From the NCBI GenBank assembly GCA_022799035.1, contig JAAWNQ010000023.1, positions 1 through 34,408 of the forward strand: a stretch of DNA of 34,408 bases. Reading direction: 5' to 3'. Below, piece after piece: positions 1-7,294 of this stretch; the stretch's first letter is position 1; every line of letters begins with the position of its first letter. A model generated the notes under the pieces. It saw nothing but the letters and a program-made list of their open reading frames with translations, made no database searches and was not told the origin of the DNA. The DNA is from Oscillospiraceae bacterium (GTDB taxonomy: Bacteria; Bacillota; Clostridia; Oscillospirales; Oscillospiraceae). A program made the translations under genes and the position numbers.

Positions 1-567
1 AACTACCCCCACTGGGCCTTCTACTCCGGCATGAACTCCCTGGGCACCCACGACACCCCCCGGATCCTCACCCTCCTGGGGGAGGGCAGCGACCGGAAGG
101 GGGACACCTCCCGGGACTGGCGGGCCTGCCACCGCCTCAGCGAGGGCCAGCGCTCCCTGGCCAAGGCCCGACTGAAGCTGGGCAGCCTTCTCCTCTACGC
201 CCTCCCCGGCTCCCCCACCCTCTATTACGGGGACGAGGCGGGGATGGAGGGCTTTGAGGATCCCTTCAACCGCCGGACCTTCCCCTGGGGCTGGGAGGAC
301 GGGGAGCTCGTAAGCTGGTTCACCGCCCTGGGGCAGGCCCGGAAAACCTTGGCCCCCTTACGAAAGGGGGATCTCCGGTGGCTCGCCGCCCGGGACCGGG
401 TGGTGGTCCTCTCCCGCAGCTATGGGGGGGAGACCCTTATGGCCGCCGTCAACGCCGGGGACCAGGACGCCACAGTGGATCTGCCCGGCGCAGGCCGGTT
501 CCGGCTGGAGGCCATGACCGGCCATCTTCTCCGTTGGGACGGGGAGGGAGTTCAGGTTATTTTGTAA
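1..567 (+). CDS. Glycoside hydrolase family 13 (alpha-amylase/neopullulanase type), C-terminal part
   Basis: The reading frame is open from base 1, so the gene begins upstream and only the last 188 codons are seen. The segment LGTHDTPRI matches conserved region IV of GH13 enzymes, whose His-Asp pair stabilises the transition state. It is followed by YYGDEAGMEGFEDPFNRRTF, typical of the end of the (beta/alpha)8 barrel in cyclomaltodextrinase, neopullulanase and alpha-glucosidase relatives. The last 80 residues resemble the C-terminal beta-sandwich. The catalytic nucleophile and acid lie outside the window, so substrate cannot be judged; cleavage of alpha-1,4 or alpha-1,6 glucans or maltodextrins is the family expectation. 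No signal peptide can be assessed. Confidence 0.88.
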   Translation, partial: NYPHWAFYSGMNSLGTHDTPRILTLLGEGSDRKGDTSRDWRACHRLSEGQRSLAKARLKLGSLLLYALPGSPTLYYGDEAGMEGFEDPFNRRTFPWGWEDGELVSWFTALGQARKTLAPLRKGDLRWLAARDRVVVLSRSYGGETLMAAVNAGDQDATVDLPGAGRFRLEAMTGHLLRWDGEGVQVIL

Positions 568-589
568 CAAAAGGTTACAGAATTGTAAG

Positions 590-627
590 AAATTGTAGCC
601 AAAAACCGGGCTGCAATTTAGACTTTT
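590..627 (+). terminator. Probable intrinsic terminator of the GH13 gene
   Basis: An 11-pair stem (590-600 with 609-619, one G-T pair) with an 8-base loop begins 22 bases after the GH13 stop and is followed by AGACTTTT. The T-run is short and offset, so strength is uncertain. A smaller palindrome, TGTAAC-N5-GTTACA (563-579), overlaps the stop codon. The rest of the 568-750 gap shows no convincing promoter. Confidence 0.4.
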
Positions 628-750
628 GTAAAATTTTCGGGTTATTCTGAAATGGAAGTTTCCCCCCTCCTCTCTGTTCTCCCTTGCCCTTCCCGGACTT
701 TGGACAGGGGGGCGGGGAAGAGGGAGCGGTATGGAAAAGAGGTGGTCGCT

Positions 751-1365
751 GTGAAAAAAAGATGGATCTCCCTTCTGTGCGCCCTGGCGCTGACCACCGG
801 CCTGTGCGGGGCCGTGGAGGCCGGATACCCTGATATCACAGGGGACGAGTGGTTCGTGGAGGCGGTGGAGGCCGTGACTGAGGCGGGGATCATGACCGGT
901 CTGGAGGGCGGAGTCTTCGGCCCCTACGAGCCGGTGACCCGGGCCACGGTGATCACGGTGCTGTGGCGGCTGGAGGGCTCCCCCCAAACGGTGATCCCCG
1001 ACCCCTTCCCCGATGCGGAGGAGGACTGGTACGGCCCTCAGGCCGCCTGGGCCAAGGTGACGGGAGTGGCCTCGGGCTATGAGGACGGCAGCTTTGGCGG
1101 CAGGGACCTGGTGACCAAGGAGCAGTTGGCCTGCTTCCTCTACCGCTATGCCCAGTACAAGGAGGAGGCCCTGGCCAGCGGCGCTTTGGGCCTGTTTCGG
1201 GACGCGGAGGCCATCTCCCCCTGGGCGGAGGAGGCGGTACGCCACGCCGTAGGGGTGGGCATCCTCAAAGGAAACGACCAGGGGACCCTGGAGCCCCAGG
1301 GGATCGCCAACCGGGCGGCGCTGGCCGCCATGCTCCAGCGGATGCAGACTCCGGCGGTGGGGTAA
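751..1365 (+). CDS. Small secreted protein made of three S-layer homology (SLH) repeats
   Basis: The chosen start is GTG at 751: it has an AGAGGTGG ribosome site about 6 bases upstream and begins a classic signal peptide (MKKRWISLLCALALTTGLCG, cleavage near AVEA). A longer in-frame reading from 652 would put unlikely residues before the signal. The mature protein, about 180 residues, is three SLH repeats, roughly residues 27-80, 85-140 and 145-200, each opening with a (Y/F)xD(I/A) motif and containing WFxxAV- or WAEEAV-like helices. SLH domains bind pyruvylated secondary cell-wall polymers. No enzymatic or adhesive domain is attached, so it may be a cell-wall spacer or a stand-alone anchor. 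It lies between a glycosidase and a regulator without an obvious operon link. Confidence 0.85.
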   Translation: MKKRWISLLCALALTTGLCGAVEAGYPDITGDEWFVEAVEAVTEAGIMTGLEGGVFGPYEPVTRATVITVLWRLEGSPQTVIPDPFPDAEEDWYGPQAAWAKVTGVASGYEDGSFGGRDLVTKEQLACFLYRYAQYKEEALASGALGLFRDAEAISPWAEEAVRHAVGVGILKGNDQGTLEPQGIANRAALAAMLQRMQTPAVG

Positions 1366-1432
1366 GGGTTGGATAGGACCCGAAACTTTATGACTATTTT
1401 GGAAACGTTTTGTGAATTATCCACCGCATTTC

Positions 1433-1461
1433 TTGACGAAAGTAAAATTTTAGGATATGCT
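1433..1461 (+). promoter_or_regulatory. Sigma-A-type promoter of the MarR gene
   Basis: TTGACG (1433-1438), a 17-base spacer and TATGCT (1456-1461) form a near-consensus promoter. The predicted transcription start is near 1468, 37 bases before the chosen MarR start. It rules out the upstream ATG at 1457, which lies inside the -10 box. Confidence 0.75.
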
Positions 1462-1504
1462 CCCTTCGACGATTCCAAAGAAAACAGAAAAGGAGCCCAG
1501 GTTT

Positions 1505-1939
1505 ATGGATCGCATTTTGATGAATTATCTGAAGGTAAACCAGCACCTGTCCCAACAGTTCCGGAGTCATTTCGGGAAGGTGAACCTGACCTTCCCCCAG
1601 GCCCTGGCACTTAGCGTTATGGGAGCGGAGGGCCCCATGCCCATCAGCAAGCTGGCCGATCAGGTGGGCAGCGCCAACTCCACCATCTCGGGCATTGTGG
1701 ACCGGCTGGAGCGGCTGGGTCTTGCCCGGCGGACCCGGTCGGAGCTGGATCATCGGGTGATCTATGTGGAGACCACGGAGAAATACCTGGAGATCCGGGA
1801 GAAGGCCAAGAGCGGGGTCAACGAGTATTTCAGCTCCCTTTTGGACAGGCTGGAACCGGGGGAGCGGGAGGAAGTGGCAAACGCCCTGGAGGTGTTGGAC
1901 CGGGCCCTCACCGCCGACCGGTCCTCCCAGGAGGGCTGA
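1505..1939 (+). CDS. MarR family winged-helix transcriptional regulator
   Basis: Encodes 144 residues, usual for MarR proteins. The start ATG at 1505 has AAAGGAG nine bases upstream. The middle shows the winged helix-turn-helix: LTFPQALALSVMG, then MPISKLADQV and NSTISGIVDRLERLGLA (recognition helix), followed by the wing RRTRSELDHRVIYVETT with the conserved D-x-R. The C-terminal helices would form the dimer interface. MarR proteins usually repress an adjacent gene or themselves and respond to small phenolic or stress ligands; here the neighbour 49 bases downstream is a membrane-anchored putative glycosidase, probably co-transcribed. The ligand is unknown. I see no clear operator palindrome at the promoter. 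Confidence 0.9.
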   Translation: MDRILMNYLKVNQHLSQQFRSHFGKVNLTFPQALALSVMGAEGPMPISKLADQVGSANSTISGIVDRLERLGLARRTRSELDHRVIYVETTEKYLEIREKAKSGVNEYFSSLLDRLEPGEREEVANALEVLDRALTADRSSQEG

Positions 1940-1988
1940 GGAGGCAGCGAAAGGCTGTTTGAAGTGAAAGGAAAAGGGAGATGAGAGG

Positions 1989-3059
1989 GTGAGGACCTCT
2001 TACGGCTATGATACCTACCGGGGACGCACCAAGCTGCAGACGGCGCTGACCGTCCTCATCATGATCTTATTGGTGGTACTGCTGCTGGCGGTGGCCGCCT
2101 TCTTCCTGCTGCAGCGGTACATGGTCTACACCGACGATGGGCAGGCCCGTCTGGAGCTGCCCTTTTTCCAGTCGGCGGAATCCGCCCCGCCCCAGGAGCC
2201 CATCCAGAGCCAGGATATCGTTATCGTTACCGCCCAGCCCACCCCGGAACCCACCCCCACCCCCCAGCCGGGGATGGCGCCGGTGGCCCTGCTTCGCTCC
2301 GCCCTCACCGACGGCACCGCGGTGGAGCAGATGGAGCAGGCCGGGGGGGACGCCCTGCTGTTCAACATGAAGGCGGGGGACGGCACCCTGGGGTATGTGT
2401 CCTCGGTGAACCGGGCGGTCTCGGCCAAAGCCTCCGCCGCGGAGCCGGGACTGAACGAGGCCATCCAAGCCCTGACGGGCGGGGAGACCTACACCATCGC
2501 CCGGGTATCCTGTTTTAAGGACAACATCGCCCCCCGGGTGGACGGAAGCCTGTCCATCCGCACCAACAGCGGCTACAAATGGCGGGACGAGGGGGATCTG
2601 CGGTGGATGAATCCTACTATCCCCGCCGCCCGGCAGTACGTGACCGAGATCTGCGGCGAGTTGGCGGGGCTGGGCTTTGACGAGATCCTGCTGGAGGATT
2701 CCGCCTGGCCCACCAAGGGACATTTGGAGTATATCAAGATCGGGGAGGCCTACGATCCGGAGAACCTGACGGAGGCGGTGGAGACCTTCTATCAGGAGGT
2801 CCGGGCCGCTCTGGAGGGGACGGGGACCACCCTGTCCATGGCGGTGGAGGCCGCCGCCCTCTCGGAGGAGGGGGACCGGAGCGGACAGAACGCCCAGCTT
2901 TTGGCCCGGTACGCGGACAAGGTGTATATCCTGGGAGCGGAAGCCCCCGGGGCTTTGGATGAGGCCCTGGCCACCGGAGGGTTTGAGGGACCCAGGGTCT
3001 ATGTGGACCCTGAGGCCGGCCTCACCGGGGCGGGGATCAATCTGGCCTGGACGGAATAA
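1989..3059 (+). CDS. Membrane-anchored putative glycoside hydrolase (DUF4015-like TIM-barrel)
   Basis: Encodes 356 residues starting at GTG 1989, preceded by a purine-rich AAGGGAG/GAGAGG ribosome site. Residues about 18-42 form one membrane helix with a short basic cytoplasmic N-terminus. A proline/threonine-rich linker (PTPEPTPTPQP) follows, then an extracellular domain from about residue 95. The segments ARVSCFKDNIAP, WMNPTIPAARQYVTEICGEL and LGFDEILLEDSAWPT strongly recall the putative glycosidase domain DUF4015 (YngK-like), where FKD, WxNP and GFDEI are hallmark strands; acidic residues in DEILLED may be catalytic. The substrate is unknown. It follows the MarR gene in the same transcription unit and ends at a strong terminator. 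Family assignment is from motif memory; the hydrolase activity is inferred. Confidence 0.72.
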   Translation: MRTSYGYDTYRGRTKLQTALTVLIMILLVVLLLAVAAFFLLQRYMVYTDDGQARLELPFFQSAESAPPQEPIQSQDIVIVTAQPTPEPTPTPQPGMAPVALLRSALTDGTAVEQMEQAGGDALLFNMKAGDGTLGYVSSVNRAVSAKASAAEPGLNEAIQALTGGETYTIARVSCFKDNIAPRVDGSLSIRTNSGYKWRDEGDLRWMNPTIPAARQYVTEICGELAGLGFDEILLEDSAWPTKGHLEYIKIGEAYDPENLTEAVETFYQEVRAALEGTGTTLSMAVEAAALSEEGDRSGQNAQLLARYADKVYILGAEAPGALDEALATGGFEGPRVYVDPEAGLTGAGINLAWTE

Positions 3060-3067
3060 AAGGAAAA

Positions 3068-3114
3068 GCCCGGGACCGGGAGGTCATCCAACCTCCGGTC
3101 CCGGGCCTTTTTTT
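3068..3114. terminator. Bidirectional intrinsic terminator between convergent genes
   Basis: A 16-pair GC-rich stem with one bulged G (3068-3084 with 3091-3106) is followed by seven T on the plus strand. On the minus strand the same stem is followed by TTTTCC. It lies between the stop of the DUF4015-like gene and the stop of queH and can serve both. Confidence 0.9.
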
Positions 3115-3128
3115 CGGGAGGGAGGGGA

Positions 3129-3683
3129 TCAGGTCCCCTCCCTCTCCTTTTTCTTCTTTTTGCAGTACCGGTCCTCCTCGCTGAAGACACAGCCGCAGTA
3201 TTTCTGCATATAGAGCCCCTGCTCCCTGGCCTGGGTCTGCCCCTGGCGGTAATGGGGGGAGAAGTCATAGGGGGCGAATTTCACCCCATACTGGGCCCCC
3301 AGCTTCTCCCCCGTCTCGAAGATCAGGGGGGTGTTCTGGTAGGGGCTTACGGTCAGGGTGGTACAGAAGGCGTCGAACCCGTGCTGGGCGGCGTAGCGGG
3401 CGGTCTCGTTCAGCCGGACGGCGTAGCAGTAGCCACAGCGGTTTTCGATGTTGGCCGCCACCGCCTGGACGAAGGGGCGAAGGCCGTACTCATCCACCTC
3501 CACCAGTTCCAGCCCGATGGTCTTGGCATATTCCCGCAGGCAGTCCCGCCGGGAACGGTATTCGGTGAAGGGGTGGATGTTGGGGTTATACCAGAACCCC
3601 ACAGGCTCGATACCCTCCTGCCGAAGCTGTTGGATACAGGCCACCGAGCAGGGCGCGCAGCAGATATGGAGCAAAAGTTTCAT
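3129..3683 (-). CDS. queH: Epoxyqueuosine reductase QueH
   Basis: Encodes 184 residues, the usual length of QueH (DUF208). The ATG at 3683 has AAGGAGG eight bases upstream; upstream codons in the same frame overlap ileS and look non-coding. QueH performs the last step of queuosine synthesis, reducing epoxyqueuosine in the tRNA anticodon loop, and replaces the cobalamin-dependent QueG in many anaerobes. Hallmarks are the N-terminal LLHICCAPC with paired cysteines, the SRRDCLREYA segment, RCGYCYAVRL with the CxxC pair, and the C-terminal QKYCGCVFSEEDRY. These cysteines form the metal/iron-sulfur site in the family. The gene starts 43 bases after ileS ends, so it is probably carried on the ileS transcript and indirectly under the T-box. 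No other queuosine genes are in the window. The C-terminus ends in a lysine-rich tail. Confidence 0.93.
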   Translation of the reverse strand: MKLLLHICCAPCSVACIQQLRQEGIEPVGFWYNPNIHPFTEYRSRRDCLREYAKTIGLELVEVDEYGLRPFVQAVAANIENRCGYCYAVRLNETARYAAQHGFDAFCTTLTVSPYQNTPLIFETGEKLGAQYGVKFAPYDFSPHYRQGQTQAREQGLYMQKYCGCVFSEEDRYCKKKKKEREGT

Positions 3684-3726
3684 GGGGACGCCTCCTTTTT
3701 CCTCTGCCCAGGGCCTTTGGGGGATC

Positions 3727-6534
3727 TTATTTCCCCTCCACCACGTGGGCGCAGCGGTCGCACAGCTCGGCATGGTGTCCCGCCGTGCCGATGTGAACGT
3801 CGTGGTTCCAGCACCGGGGACACTTCTCTCCGGCGGCGGGGGTCACCTTCACCTTCAAGCCCTCGAAGAACTCTCCGGGAACCCCCTCCCCATCCCCCTG
3901 GGCCAGGGTGACAGCGGAGACGATGCAGATGGTGGCCAGGTCGTCCTCGTCCATGTGGAGGGCCTCAAACTCCTTCCATGCCTCAGGGGTGAAGGTGAGG
4001 ACCAGGTCGGCGTCCTGGTTCTTCTTCACGCCCCCCTCGGCCCGGGAGAGCTCCAGGGCCTTGTTCACGTCGTCCCGGAGGGCCATGACCTTGGCCCAGC
4101 AAGCTTCCTCCTCCTCGGACAGGGCGAAGGCGGGATCCAGGTCGGGCATATCGTTGAGGAGGACGCTCTCGGCGTTGTCCTCCTTGCCGTGGGGCATGGC
4201 GGCCCAGATCTCGTCGCTGGTGAAGGCCAGGATGGGGGCAATGAGCCGGGTCAGGCCGTCCAGAAGGGCGTAGAGGGCGGTCTGGGCGGAGGCGCGGCCC
4301 GCCTCATCCCCGCAGTAGAGCCGGTCCTTGATAATGTCCAGGTAGAAATTGGACATTTCCACCACGCAGAAGTTGTAGATGGCCCGGTAGGCGATGTGGA
4401 AGTCGTAGCTGTTGTAGGCCTCCCGGCAGGTCCGGGCCAGCCGGCCGAGCTGGGCCACCGCCCAGCGGTCCAGGCCGGTCATCTTCTCCGGCGCCACCCG
4501 GGCGTCCGGGTCGAAGCCCACCAGGTTGCCCAGCATGTAGCGGGCGGTGTTGCGGATCTTTAGGTAGGCCTGGGAAAGCTGCTTGAGGATCTCGGGGGAG
4601 ATACGCATATCCTGGGTGTACTCGGCGGAGGCCACCCACAGCCGGAGGATGTCGGCGCCATACTGGCTGAGCACGTCGTCGGGGGAGACGGCGTTGCCTA
4701 GGGACTTGTGCATCACCTTGCCCTCCCCGTCCACGGTCCAGCCGTGGGTGACGATCTGCTTATAGGGGGCTACCCCGTTGCAGGCGATGGAGGTGAGCAT
4801 GGAGGACTGGAACCAGCCCCGGTACTGGTCGCCCCCCTCCAGGTAGAGGTCGGCGGGGTACTTCAGGTAATCCCGGGCCTCACACACGGCGGCCCAGGTG
4901 GAGCCGGAGTCAAACCAGACATCCATGATGTCGGTCTCCTTGGTGAAGTGGGCCTTGCCGCACTTGGGGCAGACAAAGCCCTGGGGGAGAAGGTCGGCGG
5001 GCTCCTTCTCAAACCAGATGTTGCTGCCGTGCTCCCGGAAGAGCTTGGAGACGTTGGCGATGGTCTCGGGGGTGACGATATCCGCCCCGCAGTCGTCGCA
5101 GTAGAAGATGGGGATGGGGACGCCCCACACCCGCTGGCGGGAAATGCACCAGTCATTGCGCTCGGAGATCATGGAGATCATCCGGTCCTTGCCCCAGGCG
5201 GGGTGCCACTGGATGCCGTCGCAGGAGTCCACGGCGGCCTTCTTGATGGCGTCCACCGAGCAGAACCACTGCTCGGTGGCCCGGTAGATGATGGGGTGCT
5301 TGCACCGCCAACAGTGGGGGTAGGAGTGGGTGATGTTCTCCTTACACAGGAGGAAACCCGCCTTCTCCAGGTCCTCCACCACCAGGTCATTGGCCTTGGC
5401 GTAGTACTGGCCGTTGTACTTCTCGTCGGTCATGACGCCCTTGGCGTTCACCGGGACGGGAACGCCAATGTTGGTAAGGCCCGCCTTGTCGTACTGGCGG
5501 CAGATGTTGAAGTCGTCGGCGCCGAAGCCGGGGGCGGTGTGGACACAGCCGGTGCCCGCGTCCAGGGTCACGTGGTCGCCGTTGAGGATCACGGAGTCCC
5601 GGTCAAAGAAGGGATGCTTGGTGGTCATGAGCTCAAAGTCGCTGCCCTTGAGGGTGGCCAGGACGGTACAGGCGGAGTAGTCGATCCCCGCCTCCTTGCA
5701 GACACCCTCCGCCAGATCCTTGGCCAGGACGTAGACCTCCCCGTTGGGGACCTGGAGGAGGACGTAGTCGTAGCCGGCGTTGAGGGAGATGGCCATGTTC
5801 CCCGGGATGGTCCAGGGAGTGGTGGTCCAGATCACGAAGAAGAGCTTGCTCAGGTCACAGTATTGGGACAGCTTGCCCTTGTCATCCCGCACCGGGAATT
5901 TCACGAAGATGGTGGTACAGGGGTCGTCCTGGTACTCAATCTCGGCCTCGGCCAGGGCGGTCTGGTCAAAGGGGCACCAGTAGACCGGCTTCATGCCCTT
6001 GTAAATGAGGCCCTTCTCGGCCATCTTGCCGAACACCTCGATCTGGTGGGCCTCAAACTCGGGAAGGAGAGTGATGTAGGGGTTTTCCCACTCCCCCAGC
6101 ACCCCCAGCCGCTGGAACTGGCCGGTCATCTTTTCAATATAGCCCTTGGCGTACTCCTGGCACTTGGTGCGGAAGTCGGCGGTGGACATCTCCTCCCGCT
6201 TCACCGTCTTGTCCTTGAGGACGGCGGTCTCGATGGGCAGGCCGTGGGTGTCCCAGCCGGGGACGTAGGGGGCGCAGAAGCCGGTCATGTTCTTGGACTT
6301 AACGATGATGTCCTTGAGGATCTTGTTCATGGCGGTGCCGATGTGGATGTTGCCGTTGGCGTAGGGAGGGCCGTCGTGGAGGACGAAGGAGGGCTTGCCC
6401 TCGTTGCGGCGTACCATCTTGTGGTAGAGGTCCTTCCCCTTCATGGTCTCCAGCATCTCGGGCTCCCGCTTGGGAAGGCCCGCCCGCATGGGGAAGTCGG
6501 TCTGGGGCAGGTGGACGGTGTTGTTGTAATCCAT
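3727..6534 (-). CDS. ileS: Isoleucine--tRNA ligase
   Basis: Encodes 935 residues, full length for a bacterial IleRS. It charges tRNA-Ile and edits mischarged valine. Visible motifs are GNIHIGTAMNK (class I HIGH motif as HIGT, residues 64-67), DGPPYANG just before it, the editing-domain region around residues 220-350, WFDSGSTWAAV, and the KMSKS-loop equivalent GKVMHKSLGNAVSPDD. The C-terminal zinc finger has cysteines at 905, 908, 925 and 928. The start ATG follows TAGGAGGAATAGAAAT; the TAG is the stop of the upstream small gene, so its stop overlaps the ileS ribosome site and the two are probably translationally coupled. Control is most likely by the T-box leader upstream of that small gene. 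Confidence 0.98.
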   Translation of the reverse strand: MDYNNTVHLPQTDFPMRAGLPKREPEMLETMKGKDLYHKMVRRNEGKPSFVLHDGPPYANGNIHIGTAMNKILKDIIVKSKNMTGFCAPYVPGWDTHGLPIETAVLKDKTVKREEMSTADFRTKCQEYAKGYIEKMTGQFQRLGVLGEWENPYITLLPEFEAHQIEVFGKMAEKGLIYKGMKPVYWCPFDQTALAEAEIEYQDDPCTTIFVKFPVRDDKGKLSQYCDLSKLFFVIWTTTPWTIPGNMAISLNAGYDYVLLQVPNGEVYVLAKDLAEGVCKEAGIDYSACTVLATLKGSDFELMTTKHPFFDRDSVILNGDHVTLDAGTGCVHTAPGFGADDFNICRQYDKAGLTNIGVPVPVNAKGVMTDEKYNGQYYAKANDLVVEDLEKAGFLLCKENITHSYPHCWRCKHPIIYRATEQWFCSVDAIKKAAVDSCDGIQWHPAWGKDRMISMISERNDWCISRQRVWGVPIPIFYCDDCGADIVTPETIANVSKLFREHGSNIWFEKEPADLLPQGFVCPKCGKAHFTKETDIMDVWFDSGSTWAAVCEARDYLKYPADLYLEGGDQYRGWFQSSMLTSIACNGVAPYKQIVTHGWTVDGEGKVMHKSLGNAVSPDDVLSQYGADILRLWVASAEYTQDMRISPEILKQLSQAYLKIRNTARYMLGNLVGFDPDARVAPEKMTGLDRWAVAQLGRLARTCREAYNSYDFHIAYRAIYNFCVVEMSNFYLDIIKDRLYCGDEAGRASAQTALYALLDGLTRLIAPILAFTSDEIWAAMPHGKEDNAESVLLNDMPDLDPAFALSEEEEACWAKVMALRDDVNKALELSRAEGGVKKNQDADLVLTFTPEAWKEFEALHMDEDDLATICIVSAVTLAQGDGEGVPGEFFEGLKVKVTPAAGEKCPRCWNHDVHIGTAGHHAELCDRCAHVVEGK

Positions 6535-6547
6535 ATTTCTATTCCTC

Positions 6548-6943
6548 CTAAAGTTTGTTAAGGTAATCTCTCAGCGGACTCCAGTCCTTACATTCTCGTA
6601 CCCTCAACCGCTCTTTTTTCAGGGCTTCCTCCGGAGTTAATTTCTTATATTCTGGTTGCAGCTCACAAGCAAGACTATAAAATCCTTCGCCTACACTCTC
6701 TTTTTTTCCACTATATCGTACCAATACGGTTATCAGGGGCAATCCCAAATCAAAGCAACGCTCCATAATTCGCCCCAGAGGATATCTCAGCCCAAAATGT
6801 GGGTTAATGGGCCGTCCCAACTTTTCAGAAAGCGCTTCCGCCGTTTCTTTATAGGTATATGTGAAGCTATTTGCTTTTCCATCCACTTTTTCCAACAGAA
6901 ACTTTGCCAGTTCTATATCAACATCTTTCCATCCTTGCATCAT
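6548..6943 (-). CDS. Small protein of unknown function between the T-box leader and ileS
   Basis: Encodes 131 residues; a second ATG at 6940 lies 8 rather than 5 bases from the AGAAGGAGG ribosome site and may be the true start. I do not recognise a named family with certainty. The stretches TYTYKETAEALSEKLGRPI, RYPLGRIMERCFDLGLPLIT and VGEGFYSLACEL recall short N-terminal domains seen before HNH-type nuclease domains, but no HNH motif is present, so no activity is claimed. There is no signal peptide or membrane helix. Base composition is strikingly lower in GC (about 43 percent by eye) than ileS or divIVA, suggesting recent acquisition. It is the first gene after the Ile-type T-box and its stop codon overlaps the ileS ribosome site. 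Confidence 0.75.
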   Translation of the reverse strand: MMQGWKDVDIELAKFLLEKVDGKANSFTYTYKETAEALSEKLGRPINPHFGLRYPLGRIMERCFDLGLPLITVLVRYSGKKESVGEGFYSLACELQPEYKKLTPEEALKKERLRVRECKDWSPLRDYLNKL

Positions 6944-6962
6944 TCCTGCCTCCTTCTAAAAG

Positions 6963-7001
6963 AAAAAATGCCTTTGTCTCCTGCTTTCAAGAGACAAAGG
7001 C
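6963..7001 (-). terminator. T-box attenuator terminator
   Basis: A perfect 11-pair stem (6991-7001 with 6970-6980), a 10-base loop and ATTTTTTCTTTT form an intrinsic terminator at the end of the T-box leader, 20 bases before the small gene's start. It competes with the antiterminator that contains the GTGGTACCGC element. Confidence 0.93.
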
Positions 7002-7216
7002 GTTCTATCCTCTGCGGTACCACTCTTATTGCCATGCCGGGGCATGACCACTCGGGGGCCTGTAACGGGGCCGGCCGGGGAGGCTTACTGCTTTTTCAGC
7101 CTCCCGCTCGAAGGGGATATTCCCGGTCCCTTCCCGTCCGCCTTTCACCAAACGGCGGCTCTCTGCGCGGGGTGGGGGAGAGGTACTTGGCCTTCTCAAC
7201 GCGTTATCCTGTTCTG
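6963..7216 (-). promoter_or_regulatory. T-box riboswitch leader, probably isoleucine-specific
   Basis: Read on the minus strand, the leader has the T-box hallmarks. Stem I has an AGTA bulge (CCAAGTACCTC) and a distal loop resembling AGAGAGCCGCCG...TTGGTGAAAGGCGG. The T-box sequence itself, AATAAGAGTGGTACCGCAG, lies around 7009-7028. A terminator hairpin with a T-run ends the leader. The putative specifier region GAATATCCCC contains ATC (7116-7118), which would match tRNA-Ile; the register is inferred, not proved. In this family uncharged tRNA pairs with the specifier and with the T-box bulge, favouring an antiterminator. The leader precedes a small AT-rich gene, then ileS and queH. Confidence 0.9.
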
Positions 7217-7222
7217 TTGGTT

Positions 7223-7251
7223 AGTTTAGCCGTTTTTTCTTTTGCTGTCAA
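7223..7251 (-). promoter_or_regulatory. Sigma-A-type promoter of the T-box/ileS operon
   Basis: On the minus strand TTGACA (7246-7251), a 17-base spacer and TAAACT (7223-7228) precede the T-box leader. The transcription start is predicted near 7216. It lies directly after the divIVA terminator, separating the two transcription units. Confidence 0.85.
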
Positions 7252-7253
7252 GG

Positions 7254-7290
7254 GGAAAATCAAGGACCCGGCGGATCCGGCCGGGTCCTT
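7254..7290 (-). terminator. Intrinsic terminator of the divIVA operon
   Basis: A perfect 11-pair stem (7262-7272 with 7280-7290) with a 7-base loop starts 4 bases after the divIVA stop and is followed on the minus strand by GATTTTCC. The short T-run makes it moderate in strength. Confidence 0.7.
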
Positions 7291-7294
7291 GCTC

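Noticed and set aside
563-579. TGTAAC-N5-GTTACA palindrome overlapping the GH13 stop codon
   Set aside because: Only six AT-rich pairs, no second copy and no promoter nearby; not strong enough to call an operator.
652-750. Longer start for the SLH protein at ATG 652, and an ATG at 731
   Set aside because: The 652 start would bury the signal peptide behind 33 unlikely residues; ATG 731 is out of frame. GTG 751 has the ribosome site and signal sequence.
4708-6561. A 617-codon plus-strand open frame opposite ileS
   Set aside because: It is antisense to a complete, motif-rich IleRS; its translation is valine-, glycine- and leucine-rich low complexity, as expected from GC-rich codon bias, with no domain.
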